The notes beneath the pieces were generated by a model. That model saw nothing but the letters and a program-made list of their open reading frames with translations. It had not been told where the DNA came from and made no database searches. DNA of 57,035 nucleotides from Idiomarina zobellii (lineage in GTDB: Bacteria > Pseudomonadota > Gammaproteobacteria > Enterobacterales > Alteromonadaceae). Every line of letters begins with the position of its first letter. Position 1 is the first letter of the stretch. Below, one piece after another: positions 47,375-55,642 of this stretch. The translations under genes were made by a program, and so were the position numbers. Location: the NCBI RefSeq assembly GCF_900100855.1, contig NZ_FNCB01000016.1, positions 1 to 57,035 on the forward strand, given 5' to 3'.

Positions 47375-48249
47375 ACTGATGACTTCTTTGGTTTAAGGCT
47401 AAGCAAGTATTCGCCGTAGCCATTTTTTCGCAAATCTTGACCGGCCTGCTGTACTTGTTCCCAGCTCAGCCAGTTTTGTAGGTAGCCTATTTCTTCCAGG
47501 CAGGCAATTTTGTACCCCTGACGCTTTTCAATGGTCTCAACAAACTGAGCGGCTTCCAATAAGCTTTCGTGCGTGCCAGTATCCAACCAGGCAAAGCCTC
47601 GGCCTAACTGTTCTACATTTAAGTCACCACGCTCTAGGTAAGCTTGGTTTATACTGGTAATTTCAAGCTCTCCTCGGTCAGAGGGCTCGACTTGTTTGGC
47701 TATATCCACAACATCGTTGTCATAGAAGTACAGTCCCGTCACTGCATAATTCGATTTAGGCTCTGCTGGCTTTTCTTCAATTGAAATAGCTCGTTTATTG
47801 TCATCAAATTCTACAACCCCAAAACGCTCGGGGTCTTTTACCTGATAACCAAATACGGTTGCACCCGATGTTTGTTTTGCAGCATGCTGAAGTTTCGGAC
47901 TAAAACCTTGGCCATAAAAAATGTTATCGCCAAGTACTAAACAGACACTGTCATCACCAATAAACTCTTCGCCAATGATAAAGGCTTGAGCTAAGCCATC
48001 GGGGCTTGGCTGCTCTTTGTAGCTAAGCTCTATACCGAACTGAGAGCCATCGCCCAGCAGCTTTTCGAAATTCGGTAAGTCTTCTGGTGTGGAAATAATG
48101 AGTATCTCACGGATACCCGCCAACATTAGTACCGACAGCGGATAGTAAATCATTGGCTTGTCGTAAATAGGTAGTAACTGTTTCGACACACCTTTTGTTA
48201 TTGGGTATAGGCGTGTACCTGAGCCGCCTGCTAACACTATTCCTTTCAT
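47371..48249 (-). CDS. rfbA: glucose-1-phosphate thymidylyltransferase
   Basis: The 292-residue enzyme makes dTDP-glucose. The signature [20 protein letters not shown] begins at the ATG at 48249, which overlaps the rfbB stop (ATGA); a longer frame from 48342 lies inside rfbB and is unlikely. [12 protein letters not shown] and [16 protein letters not shown] are diagnostic. The rhamnose genes rfbC and rfbD are absent, so the pathway branches to an amino sugar. Confidence 0.95.
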   Translation of the reverse strand: MKGIVLAGGSGTRLYPITKGVSKQLLPIYDKPMIYYPLSVLMLAGIREILIISTPEDLPNFEKLLGDGSQFGIELSYKEQPSPDGLAQAFIIGEEFIGDDSVCLVLGDNIFYGQGFSPKLQHAAKQTSGATVFGYQVKDPERFGVVEFDDNKRAISIEEKPAEPKSNYAVTGLYFYDNDVVDIAKQVEPSDRGELEITSINQAYLERGDLNVEQLGRGFAWLDTGTHESLLEAAQFVETIEKRQGYKIACLEEIGYLQNWLSWEQVQQAGQDLRKNGYGEYLLSLKPKKSSV

Positions 48250-49331
48250 GCCACTTCTCCTGACTGCGCACTTCCTAGCCGCTCTCGCTGGTAGCTCCCG
48301 TCCTGCACTCGCTGACACCATTCCTGATTGTCTAAGTACCATTGGACTGTTTTACGTATACCGGACTCGAATGTTTCTTCGGGCACCCAGCCTAAGTCCT
48401 TTTTAATTTTAGTTGAGTCAATGGCGTAGCGCATGTCATGACCCGGGCGGTCTTCAACGTAAGTTATTAGGTCTTTATGCGAGCTGTTAATGGGTACTAA
48501 CTCATCGAGTATGTCGCAAATGGTGGTGACCACTTCAATGTTTTGCTTTTCGTTATGTCCACCAATATTGTAGGTTTCACCCACCTGACCTTCCCCTGCT
48601 ACTTTGACCAATGCTCGAGCATGGTCTTCCACATACAGCCAATCTCGTATTTGGTTGCCTTTGCCGTAAACCGGTAAGGGTTTACCGTCTAAGGCATTTA
48701 ATACCATTAATGGAATGAGCTTTTCCGGGAAGTGGTAAGGACCATAGTTGTTTGAACAGTTAGTAATAACAGTTGGTAGGCCATAGGTGCGGTGCCACGC
48801 CCTAACTAAGTGATCACTACTGGCTTTTGACGCGCTGTATGGTGAGCTAGGCTTGTAAGCAGTGGTTTCTGTGAATAACGGTAGCTCACCTTCGTGTGTA
48901 TCAGGATGCGGTAAATCACCATACACTTCGTCGGTCGATATATGATGAAACTTAAACGTCGCCTTTTGATTCTCCGGCAGGTTTTGCCAGTAGACTCTTG
49001 TCTCCTCGAGCAGCGTATAAGTGCCAATAATGTTGGTTTGCATAAATTCACCGGGACCGTCAATGGAGCGGTCCACGTGAGACTCTGCCGCTAAGTGCAT
49101 AACAACATCTGGTTGATGCTGCTCGAATACTCGTTTTATTTCGTTAGCGTCGCAAATATCGACTTGCTCGAATGCATAACGGTTATTGTTGCTGACTGAT
49201 GCCAGGCTTTCTAAATTGCCTGCGTAGGTGAGCTTGTCAACATTGACCACGCTGTGGTTAGTGTCATTGATTAAGTGGCGGATAACGGCTGAGCCTATGA
49301 AGCCTGCACCGCCTGTAACAAGTATCTTCAT
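48246..49331 (-). CDS. rfbB: dTDP-glucose 4,6-dehydratase
   Basis: The 361-residue enzyme (same length as E. coli RfbB) has [14 protein letters not shown] (7-20) for [16 protein letters not shown], and [15 protein letters not shown] with the catalytic Tyr/Lys. I start at the ATG at 49331, which is one base after the wzz stop and matches the family (MKILVTGG); an ATG at 49343 would overlap wzz. Makes dTDP-4-keto-6-deoxy-glucose. Confidence 0.95.
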   Translation of the reverse strand: MKILVTGGAGFIGSAVIRHLINDTNHSVVNVDKLTYAGNLESLASVSNNNRYAFEQVDICDANEIKRVFEQHQPDVVMHLAAESHVDRSIDGPGEFMQTNIIGTYTLLEETRVYWQNLPENQKATFKFHHISTDEVYGDLPHPDTHEGELPLFTETTAYKPSSPYSASKASSDHLVRAWHRTYGLPTVITNCSNNYGPYHFPEKLIPLMVLNALDGKPLPVYGKGNQIRDWLYVEDHARALVKVAGEGQVGETYNIGGHNEKQNIEVVTTICDILDELVPINSSHKDLITYVEDRPGHDMRYAIDSTKIKKDLGWVPEETFESGIRKTVQWYLDNQEWCQRVQDGSYQRERLGSAQSGEVA

Positions 49332-49332
49332 A

Positions 49333-50292
49333 CTACTTTTCATCTTCTTTTCTGAATATGTTTCTGACTAACACAAAGCCAACACTTAAAAAGCCACCTA
49401 AGAAGGTGCCAATAATGCAAATTAGTGCGCGCGATGGTTTGGCTTTTTGTTCTGGGACTACGGCAGGGTCTAGTGTTTGGAAAATATACTCAGGTCGCAC
49501 ATTCGCCAGCATTATGGTTTGTGTTTGCTTTTCGATTAGCTGGTAGAACACCTGTTGCATGTCGCTTAATGAGGTGCTTTGCAGTTCTTTGTCTAAATAT
49601 TCCAGGCTTCGCTGCGCTTCCTGAATGTCTCTTTCGCGCATGTGGTTGTTTATTTCTTCAATCAGCCAGACCACCCATTGCTCGGCTACTTCTGGAGATT
49701 GATGGTTTACTGCTATTGTTACGAGACCGGTTGTGTCGTCTTTACTGACTTCCAGCACTTCTTCCCTGAACACTTTTACGTATTCCCAACTCGTTGGTTT
49801 GGGCTGCTGCGGCGGTTCGACTTCTCTTACCCACTCATTGGTATCCGGGTTATACAGCTCATTGTCGAATACAATACCAGCACCTCGGCTCCATTCTTCT
49901 ACTGCCATAAGCTCTGGCAATATGTCGTACTTTTCGACAAAGCCTTTTATGAAGGCACGAGACTCTAAAATCTCCAGCGCTATAGTCGTTTTGTCGGCAT
50001 TTTTGCCACCTAAGTTAACGCCAGCGAGGCTTGCCAGACCACCTAATTGCCCCGCCATTTGCGAGAGTCCACCACCACTGGCTTCTTCGGTCGGTGCCAA
50101 TGTCGCTTCTGACTTATAAATATTCGGCAGACTTAATGAGTAAATAACCGAGCCCACAGCAAACACAAAAGTAATGGCAATAATCCACCATTTGCCCTGC
50201 CAAATAATGCCAAACAGCTCGCGCAGATCTATTTCGTCGTCTTGGTAATCCGAATGCCGTTGAGGGTCGTAGTTATGAGTATCGTTTGTCAT
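49333..50292 (-). CDS. wzz: polysaccharide chain-length determinant (Wzz)
   Basis: The 319-residue inner-membrane protein has a cytoplasmic N-terminus, a membrane segment at about 42-62 ([19 protein letters not shown]), a large periplasmic coiled part, and a second membrane segment near 290-312 preceded by a Pro-rich stretch ([18 protein letters not shown]), the standard Wzz layout. No C-terminal kinase domain is present. I chose the ATG at 50292 with aagg seven bases upstream, 16 bases after an ops element; the longer frame from 50322 would translate the ops element. It is the first gene of the operon. Confidence 0.9.
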   Translation of the reverse strand: MTNDTHNYDPQRHSDYQDDEIDLRELFGIIWQGKWWIIAITFVFAVGSVIYSLSLPNIYKSEATLAPTEEASGGGLSQMAGQLGGLASLAGVNLGGKNADKTTIALEILESRAFIKGFVEKYDILPELMAVEEWSRGAGIVFDNELYNPDTNEWVREVEPPQQPKPTSWEYVKVFREEVLEVSKDDTTGLVTIAVNHQSPEVAEQWVVWLIEEINNHMRERDIQEAQRSLEYLDKELQSTSLSDMQQVFYQLIEKQTQTIMLANVRPEYIFQTLDPAVVPEQKAKPSRALICIIGTFLGGFLSVGFVLVRNIFRKEDEK

Positions 50293-50307
50293 TGTTGGGC
50301 CTTCAGG

Positions 50308-50319
50308 CACGCTACCGCC
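50308..50319 (-). promoter_or_regulatory. ops element (RfaH recruitment, JUMPStart)
   Basis: Read leftward, GGCGGTAGCGTG is a full match to the ops core that pauses RNA polymerase and recruits RfaH. It lies 15 bases before the wzz ATG. A hairpin (atggg-aaccgcaa-cccat, 50334-50317) directly overlaps its upstream edge. RfaH-bound polymerase would read through the AT-rich, poorly translated downstream genes. Confidence 0.85.
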
Positions 50320-50322
50320 CAT

Positions 50323-50742
50323 GGGTTGCGGTTCCCATAGGCCGGTGGTGCGGGTAATTATGTGATTTATTCGTACTATTCTGAATTTTGATCAAGCAGG
50401 TATCATACCGCATGCAGCCCTTTTCCTACAAAGGCTTTATTGTTAGCAATTGATGATATTTTAAGCGGTTAGTTCAGTTACCGGATTACATTACCGGCGG
50501 GGTAAACCGGTATTGCCGAATCTGCCGATTATTAATTTGACACAACTGTCGCATTAAACTCTATTGTGTACATAACTGTAACGCTATATTACTCCAGCTC
50601 CTGGATATATTCGTTGCGCTTTGAATTGCGGCTAATTGAAAGTAAAGCTTCGGCTGATTGAAAGTTAGCGCTGAACGGCAGTTAAACCAGAACTTTTAAA
50701 ATTTGCTATAATGCAAATATAAACAACTGAATGGATGCAGTT
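50323..50742. promoter_or_regulatory. 420-base intergenic region with divergent promoters
   Basis: No gene is visible here. On the left it holds the leader and promoter of the wzz operon: read leftward, TTGTAG (50431-50426), 18 bases, TATGAT (50407-50402). On the right it holds the promoter of the ImmA pair: TGCTATAAT (50704-50712), an extended -10. Between are two imperfect direct repeats (cggctaattgaaagta 50629-50644, cggctgattgaaagtt 50651-50666), 22 bases apart, which may be an operator. Confidence 0.5.
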
Positions 50743-51282
50743 ATGAGCATAAATGATAAGGATACAGAAGAGTTACAAAACCAAATATCAGAGCTTGAAG
50801 CGCAGATGAGAGAGTTACAGCTAAAAAGTGCTCAGTACGAAGGAAAGGTTGACTCCATAGAGAAGTCGCAACTCCTTGTAAGCCAAAGCTATACATCTAC
50901 GTATGACTCTAGCCTCTTTTGGTATAGTATAATTATTTCAATTGTCGGGCTATTGGTAGCTGTTTCAGGCGTGATAGGCTTTGTCTTAATTAAAAACTAC
51001 AAGAAACGCGAAGTAGCGCAAGTTGTTGACGAAGCTGAAGCAAACCTAGAAAAAAAACTGTCTAATAATGAACAAATGGCCGCATACCTGTCCGCAGGCT
51101 TAAAAAGTGATGACTTCAATAAAAAGTTAGACGCATTGAAAAAAGACTTATTTAACGAGCTTAATAGGGATTTAGTCACTTACCTCGAAGACAAAATGAA
51201 CAAACAAGATAGCGACGAATCTGCACAGGCAAGTAACGATACAAGCGACATTCTTGAAGATGATGATGGGAGGAAGGAATAA
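50743..51282 (+). CDS. membrane coiled-coil protein paired with an ImmA-type protease
   Basis: The 179-residue protein has an N-terminal coiled coil (about 8-45, DTEELQNQISELEAQMRELQ), one strong membrane segment (about 60-85, SIIISIVGLLVAVSGVIGFV), and a second long charged helical region to the acidic C-terminus. I chose the ATG at 50743 (gga seven bases upstream); an ATG at 50731 is the alternative. Its stop overlaps the start of the protease gene by one base (TAATG), so they work as a pair. I do not recognise a known family. Confidence 0.7.
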   Translation: MSINDKDTEELQNQISELEAQMRELQLKSAQYEGKVDSIEKSQLLVSQSYTSTYDSSLFWYSIIISIVGLLVAVSGVIGFVLIKNYKKREVAQVVDEAEANLEKKLSNNEQMAAYLSAGLKSDDFNKKLDALKKDLFNELNRDLVTYLEDKMNKQDSDESAQASNDTSDILEDDDGRKE

Positions 51283-51905
51283 TGACTGCAACAGCATTTA
51301 AAAGTACAGCTTTCTCTGTTCAGCAACTTGAGAATGTGCGCTCTGCCAATGACTTTCTTGAAAAATGCACGGGCAAACCTGTTGCAGATCTGGAACTTCC
51401 TATTAATGTCGATGCTTTAGTCAAATCAATCGCTGGGGTTCGCTTTAGCAACGAGCTCGACTTTGAGAATTTGACAAAGTCTGGCTTCGTTAAGGTTGAA
51501 AGAGATGACTTCGGGCAGGTTCATTCTATTCATATTTGGGTAAACCCGACTGAGCCACCAGTAAGACAACGTTTTACTCTTGCTCATGAACTTGGACACC
51601 TTGTTTATGACGTATATCCGCACATTGATGACAGTAATTACGACGAAGTTATAACAGACAGTATTGTCACGCTTAACCGCGACGAAACAAGTACTTACCG
51701 AGAAACACGCGCTAACCGCTTCGCAGCTCAATTGTTAATGCCTGCTGTACTAATTAAGCAGGAAATTGACCGGTTGCGTGAGCTTCTAAAAAAAGAAGAG
51801 CGTAAAATTACCACTGAACAACTACTAGAACTGTTCAGTAGCAAGTTTGATGTCTCTCGAGACGCTATGCGCTATCGCCTGCAAAATCTTGGGTATTTGA
51901 AGTAG
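51282..51905 (+). CDS. ImmA/IrrE-family metallo-endopeptidase
   Basis: The 207-residue protein has the zinc motif HELGH (102-106) with YRETRANRFAAQLLMPA supplying the third ligand region, the ImmA/IrrE (DUF955) pattern. Family members cleave repressors of mobile elements or of stress responses. No XRE repressor gene is adjacent, unlike the usual ImmR-ImmA pair; a membrane coiled-coil protein takes that place, and hipB-like genes lie elsewhere in the window. A 26-bp repeat begins three bases after its stop. Confidence 0.85.
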   Translation: MTATAFKSTAFSVQQLENVRSANDFLEKCTGKPVADLELPINVDALVKSIAGVRFSNELDFENLTKSGFVKVERDDFGQVHSIHIWVNPTEPPVRQRFTLAHELGHLVYDVYPHIDDSNYDEVITDSIVTLNRDETSTYRETRANRFAAQLLMPAVLIKQEIDRLRELLKKEERKITTEQLLELFSSKFDVSRDAMRYRLQNLGYLK

Positions 51906-51908
51906 TCT

Positions 51909-51934
51909 AATATCACCCTTTTGTCCGATAGCGC
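51909..51934. repeat. 26-bp direct repeat, left copy
   Basis: The sequence from aatatcaccc to tccgatagcgc is identical to 53601-53626. The two copies enclose abiEi and abiEii. It starts just after the ImmA-type gene stop codon. Confidence 0.9.
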
Positions 51935-51952
51935 AGGTCTCTTGCATTTAAA

Positions 51953-51971
51953 CTGACGTTACTTACGTCAG
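51953..51971. repeat. diverged copy of the dispersed palindrome
   Basis: ctgacgt-tactt-acgtcag forms a seven-base stem and is a variant of the palindrome at 14188-14207 and of the site carrying the right-end IS. It lies between the ImmA gene and abiEii, inside the segment bounded by the 26-bp repeats. Confidence 0.6.
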
Positions 51972-52012
51972 GTGCTGTCTCACCTTATGCCATAGCATCA
52001 GGCCACATTAAC

Positions 52013-52909
52013 TTACATCTTAAATTCCGATGACCCACCACTTTGCTCGCGTAACAACTGGTCGCCCATTCGGGTAACCGTATCGGTAACATAGTCGACA
52101 AAGCCATCTTGTTCGATACTATTTGCGACCGTTGATGAGTCTAGAAAGCGCCGCATTTCCTGCTCAAAATCACCTGAAGCCATATAAGAAGGTAGTTCTT
52201 GTAACCGCCCGGAAAGCGCTTCAAAACCGGCAGGTTGATGATAGTCCTGAAACTTGGTTCGGACTAACTCCGCATCTACCTGTACATTACGCTGATTTAG
52301 CCAAGCAATATCCCAAACATCTCGTGCTTTAATCGAACGGCGCAGGGCTAGAGCAACAAACTTGTCAGCAGCAATTTCTTCGAGTGTTTCACAGTTGAGA
52401 AGAATGCTTACGTAGGCATCGGGAACACTAGGATAGCTTTTTACAAGCGGCCTTAGAACTTGCGTATGGGCAATAACTGTTGCCACTTCCAATTTCACTT
52501 TCTGCCATGGCAGGCTTTTCTTATCAGGCTCGGTTTCAATAGATATTTTCCAACGGCCTACCTGAATCGCCTCTTTATTCGATAACTTTCCATAATTAGG
52601 TTCAGTCACATTGACTTTAAGATTGTGCCTTTGCGACAGGTCTTCATGTAGGCAATCACGAAGATGAGCTAGCTGATCAAAGTCAAAATCTGCGCCGCCG
52701 ACAAAATCCAAATCTTCCGATAGCCTACTCGATCCATACATCATTCGCAGACAGGTACCACCTTGAAAGGTAAGTTGTTTAAGAAAACCGTGCTTTGCCA
52801 TTGAAGCTAGTACTTCATAATGGAGCAGCTCTTTTTCAACTGTTGTTGTAAGACCCGCTAACTCAGACGAATCAGCACAAATTTTTTGCGCAAGAGATTT
52901 AATGTTCAT
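52013..52909 (-). CDS. abiEii: AbiEii-family nucleotidyltransferase toxin
   Basis: The 298-residue protein is a DNA-polymerase-beta-like nucleotidyltransferase of the AbiEii/AbiGii (MenA-like) group. The motif GGTCLRMMYGSSRLSEDLDF (50-69) carries the catalytic Ser/Asp residues, and EIAADKFVALALRRSIKARDVWDI is the conserved block in the second half. I start it at the ATG at 52909 with ggaagtg upstream; it overlaps abiEi by 11 bases. In type IV systems the toxin blocks growth, for example after phage infection, by modifying tRNA ends or similar targets. The gene appears complete. Confidence 0.88.
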   Translation of the reverse strand: MNIKSLAQKICADSSELAGLTTTVEKELLHYEVLASMAKHGFLKQLTFQGGTCLRMMYGSSRLSEDLDFVGGADFDFDQLAHLRDCLHEDLSQRHNLKVNVTEPNYGKLSNKEAIQVGRWKISIETEPDKKSLPWQKVKLEVATVIAHTQVLRPLVKSYPSVPDAYVSILLNCETLEEIAADKFVALALRRSIKARDVWDIAWLNQRNVQVDAELVRTKFQDYHQPAGFEALSGRLQELPSYMASGDFEQEMRRFLDSSTVANSIEQDGFVDYVTDTVTRMGDQLLREQSGGSSEFKM

Positions 52910-53474
52910 AGTTATCACTTCCTTGTCTTGTAATCGCTTCACTTAAAGCATCCTGGTCAACCAATTCGAGATTTCGTCCGACGTTTTTCAAATCTAAGTA
53001 CGCTCTCTTTATTGTCGCTTCTCTCAATGGGTAATCATCTAATGGATACGTCTCATTAGTGATTGCCACTGGGTCACGCTTAGTATGTGTAAGCTCGAGC
53101 GTCCCAAGCGGAGTTTTAAATGTCCCACTCCGCCCCGTTGTCATTACAGTGGCATAATCAAACATCTGCTGACTAATAACGCTATATTTGCTGAGTACAG
53201 ATTCCAAACTGAGGTAATTAAGGCTTGATGGCCGCACCAAATGCGGTAAGTGCAAAATACTCGTCGAGTGGTAATAGTGGCTTTCAGGAAAAGCCCATAC
53301 TCCCCGACAAACCTTTTGAAGGACGCCTTTTTTTACCAGGTAATTTAGACGGACTTTTAGTGCATCGTCTGAATATTCTGGCATTAACATCTTAAATTGT
53401 GGCATAGATACAAGCGCATGATATGTATATTTTTGCAACGCATGTAACTTACCTTTCAACTGATGTATGCTCAT
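52899..53474 (-). CDS. abiEi: AbiEi-family antitoxin / autorepressor
   Basis: The 191-residue protein has an N-terminal winged helix (about 15-65, LNYLVKKGVLQKVCRGVWAF) and the C-terminal AbiEi antitoxin domain (HSTSILHLPHLVRPSSLNYLSLESVLSKY). Family members repress their own operon by binding inverted repeats and counter the AbiEii toxin without direct binding. Two inverted repeats lie directly upstream (53486-53562). It overlaps abiEii. Confidence 0.85.
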   Translation of the reverse strand: MSIHQLKGKLHALQKYTYHALVSMPQFKMLMPEYSDDALKVRLNYLVKKGVLQKVCRGVWAFPESHYYHSTSILHLPHLVRPSSLNYLSLESVLSKYSVISQQMFDYATVMTTGRSGTFKTPLGTLELTHTKRDPVAITNETYPLDDYPLREATIKRAYLDLKNVGRNLELVDQDALSEAITRQGSDNYEH

Positions 53475-53485
53475 AGGTTCGCATT

Positions 53486-53562
53486 AGGTTAATAAATTTA
53501 ATAACCTAGCGTACACCAAGCAACCAATTAGGTCTACAATTAGTTATCAAAAAAGATAACCT
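53486..53562. promoter_or_regulatory. two inverted repeats upstream of abiEi
   Basis: The first is aggttaataaatttaataacct pattern at 53486-53507 (arms aggttaat / aataacct); the second is agttatc-aaaaaa-gataacct at 53542-53562. Both carry the half-site taacct/aggtta. AbiEi of other bacteria binds two inverted repeats in its promoter to autoregulate, which fits. Confidence 0.6.
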
Positions 53563-53600
53563 ACTGTAAACTTAAAGACCTCGGTTATTTGGAATGATCC

Positions 53601-53626
53601 AATATCACCCTTTTGTCCGATAGCGC
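53601..53626. repeat. 26-bp direct repeat, right copy
   Basis: Identical to 51909-51934; start-to-start distance is 1692 bases. It lies 52 bases before the metallo-hydrolase start. Together the copies suggest a small insertion carrying abiE at one chromosomal site. Confidence 0.9.
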
Positions 53627-53678
53627 TTTTCCGTTGGTTTTTGTAATCTGGTTGTTTTAAACGAGACGGAACCTACAC

Positions 53679-55070
53679 ATGGATGTTATTCATCACGGCG
53701 CGTTTGAAGGCGTTACGGGCTCTTGCCACGAACTGTTGTTAGACAGTGACCACTCACTTTTAATTGACTGCGGGCTGTTTCAAGGGGCGGAGACCTCGGG
53801 TTCAGGCGCGGACTCAAACACGCAGGAAATTGACTTCGATATTAGCAAGGTGCAGGCGTTGGTGGTGACCCACTGCCACATTGACCACGTAGGTCGCATT
53901 CCCTGGTTGTTAATTGCCGGCTTTACCGGCCCTATTTACTGCACGAAAGCTACCGCCCATTTGTTGCCGCTGGTGATTGAAGACGCGTTAAAGGTGGGCT
54001 TAACCCGCAACGCCGATATTATTGATGCAGTAGTGACTCGCCTGCAGCGCCAGCTACAGCCGGTGGAGTACGATGATTGGTTAGAACTGCCTGCCGACTT
54101 CTCTACTGAGCGCTTTAAGCTGCGCTTTCGTCAGGCGGGCCATATTCTGGGGTCGTCTTATGTGGAAATTGAGAATGTGAATAATCACTACCGTGTGGTG
54201 TTCTCGGGTGACCTGGGTTGTAAAAACACGCCGTTGCTGCCCGACCCTACCCCGCTGGAGCGCGCCGACTTTCTGTTGCTGGAAAGCACTTACGGCGACA
54301 AGAACCATGAGTCGCGCCTTGACCGCGAGCAACGCCTGAAGTCGGTGGTTGAGCGTTGTGTGGAGAACAAAGGCACTATTTTAATTCCGGCGTTTAGTAT
54401 TGGCCGTACGCAAGAGCTTTTGTACGAGTTAGAAGACATTATTCATAAAGCAAGGGCTAAGGAAGCGGAGACTGGGGTAGCGGATGCCGTATGGCACAAA
54501 ATGACGGTTATTTTAGATTCGCCACTGGCCGCGCAATTTACCAAACAGTACCGAGCCATGAAGGCGTTGTGGGACGAAGAGGCATTGGCACGGGTAGAAG
54601 AAGACCGGCATCCGTTAAACTTCGATCGCATGATGACGGTAGACGACCACGGTGACCATGAGCGCGTGGTGAATTATTTAAAAAGCAGCGGCGACCCCTG
54701 CATTGTTATTGCCGCCAGCGGTATGTGTACCGGCGGACGTATGCTCAATTACTTAAAAGCCTTGCTGCCCGACTCGCGCACCGATGTGTTGTTTGTAGGC
54801 TACCAGGCTGCCGGAACCCCGGGGCGCGATATTCAAACCTACGGCCCGCGCGGCGGCTATGTCGACTTAGACCACGAACGTGTCTGGATTAAAGCGGGTA
54901 TTTATACTTTAGGTGGCTACTCCGCTCACGCCGACCAGCAAGAGCTTTTAGACTTTATTGATGCCACCGATGAACCGGTGAAGCGCATACGTTTAATTCA
55001 CGGCGAGCCCGACGCCCGTTTGGCGTTAGCAGCGAAAATAAAAGGTCGGTATGGGATAGTCGTCAGCTGA
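53679..55070 (+). CDS. MBL-fold beta-CASP metallo-hydrolase (RNA-specificity domain)
   Basis: The 463-residue protein belongs to the metallo-beta-lactamase superfamily with beta-CASP insertion: HCHIDHVGR (65-73) binds zinc, then AGHILGSSYVEIE, SGDLGCKNTPLL, ESTYGDKNHE, SIGRTQELLYEL, the beta-CASP ASGMCTGGR and the C-terminal GGYSAHADQQELLDFI with a last His in LIHGEPDA. Such enzymes act as endo- or exonucleases on RNA, or occasionally on DNA. It overlaps the hipA remnant by eight bases, tail to tail. Confidence 0.88.
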   Translation: MDVIHHGAFEGVTGSCHELLLDSDHSLLIDCGLFQGAETSGSGADSNTQEIDFDISKVQALVVTHCHIDHVGRIPWLLIAGFTGPIYCTKATAHLLPLVIEDALKVGLTRNADIIDAVVTRLQRQLQPVEYDDWLELPADFSTERFKLRFRQAGHILGSSYVEIENVNNHYRVVFSGDLGCKNTPLLPDPTPLERADFLLLESTYGDKNHESRLDREQRLKSVVERCVENKGTILIPAFSIGRTQELLYELEDIIHKARAKEAETGVADAVWHKMTVILDSPLAAQFTKQYRAMKALWDEEALARVEEDRHPLNFDRMMTVDDHGDHERVVNYLKSSGDPCIVIAASGMCTGGRMLNYLKALLPDSRTDVLFVGYQAAGTPGRDIQTYGPRGGYVDLDHERVWIKAGIYTLGGYSAHADQQELLDFIDATDEPVKRIRLIHGEPDARLALAAKIKGRYGIVVS

Positions 55071-55332
55071 GTTGGCTCGCGAATTCCCCAATACAGCGGT
55101 ATCGTATATTGCGTAGTAGCTGCAGCTCGCCGGCTTTTGACTCAAAATTGGGCTGTTGCTCAAGCTCGGTGATAAGTTTGTCGGCTTCTTGCTGAATGCT
55201 TTTGCACAGCCGCTCTATTTCTCGCTCTGCGACGGGCTTGTTAAGCCCTAAGCCTTCTGCGAACGCTAAAACAGATTGTCGTGTCACCCGCCCAAAATGA
55301 TGAGCGTCGCCAATGGGTTGCGACAAGTGCAC
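55063..55332 (-). pseudogene. hipA: hipA remnant (C-terminal end only)
   Basis: The 89-residue frame (first codon GTG) reads QPIGDAHHFGRVTRQSVLAF AEGLG, then a helical C-terminus. It resembles the last 80 residues of HipA kinases, which follow the catalytic core. It starts at the last base of the hipB stop codon region, so most of the toxin gene, including the kinase core, has been lost. An ATG at the normal overlap with hipB (about 55336) is out of frame. No function is expected. Confidence 0.55.
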
Positions 55333-55601
55333 TACTCATGATTGAGGCGTCCGGTTAATTCGGTGAGCTTGTCACTTGAAGCGCTGTCGGGAATGTCTAA
55401 ATAAACTTTTATGCCAAGCGCATTCAGTACATTTAGGGCTTTTTCCAGTTGCACTGTTGGCTTGCCGTTTTCGAATTGACTCACAAAATTAATGCCACAG
55501 CCTGCAAACGCGCCAGCTGTTGTCTGATCCAACTCTTGTTGCTGCCGCACGACTTTGGCAATGCGCCCGATGGTTTTTGTGTCTTTTGCTTCCAGCAGCA
55601 T
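55332..55601 (-). CDS. hipB: HipB-like XRE-family antitoxin, orphan
   Basis: The 89-residue protein has an XRE-type helix-turn-helix (IGRIAKVVRQQQELDQTTAG, then FVSQFENGKPTVQLEKALNVL NALGI) in the manner of y4mF/HipB antitoxins. I start it at the ATG at 55601, which has aggag five bases upstream. An in-frame ATG at 55643 would add 14 residues, but that codon is formed at the edge of the inserted IS element and its coding sequence is the palindrome. With hipA almost gone it is an orphan regulator. Confidence 0.75.
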   Translation of the reverse strand: MLLEAKDTKTIGRIAKVVRQQQELDQTTAGAFAGCGINFVSQFENGKPTVQLEKALNVLNALGIKVYLDIPDSASSDKLTELTGRLNHE

Positions 55602-55624
55602 GGGGGCTCCTGTTCTGGACCGCA

Positions 55625-55642
55625 CCTGACGTAATAACGTCA
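55625..55642. repeat. left half of the palindrome interrupted by the IS element
   Basis: cctgacgt-aata-acgtca lies against the left edge of the right-end IS. Adding the bases after its other edge (gg ctac at 57029) rebuilds the 20-bp palindrome cctgacgt-aata-acgtcagg, identical to the minus strand at 14188-14207. Confidence 0.75.

Noticed and set aside
48250-48342. N-terminal extension of RfbA
   Set aside because: The extra 31 residues lie in rfbB and do not match RfbA proteins; the family start is at 48249 with ATGA overlap.
50293-50322. N-terminal extension of Wzz
   Set aside because: These codons are the ops element itself; the ATG at 50292 has a better binding site.
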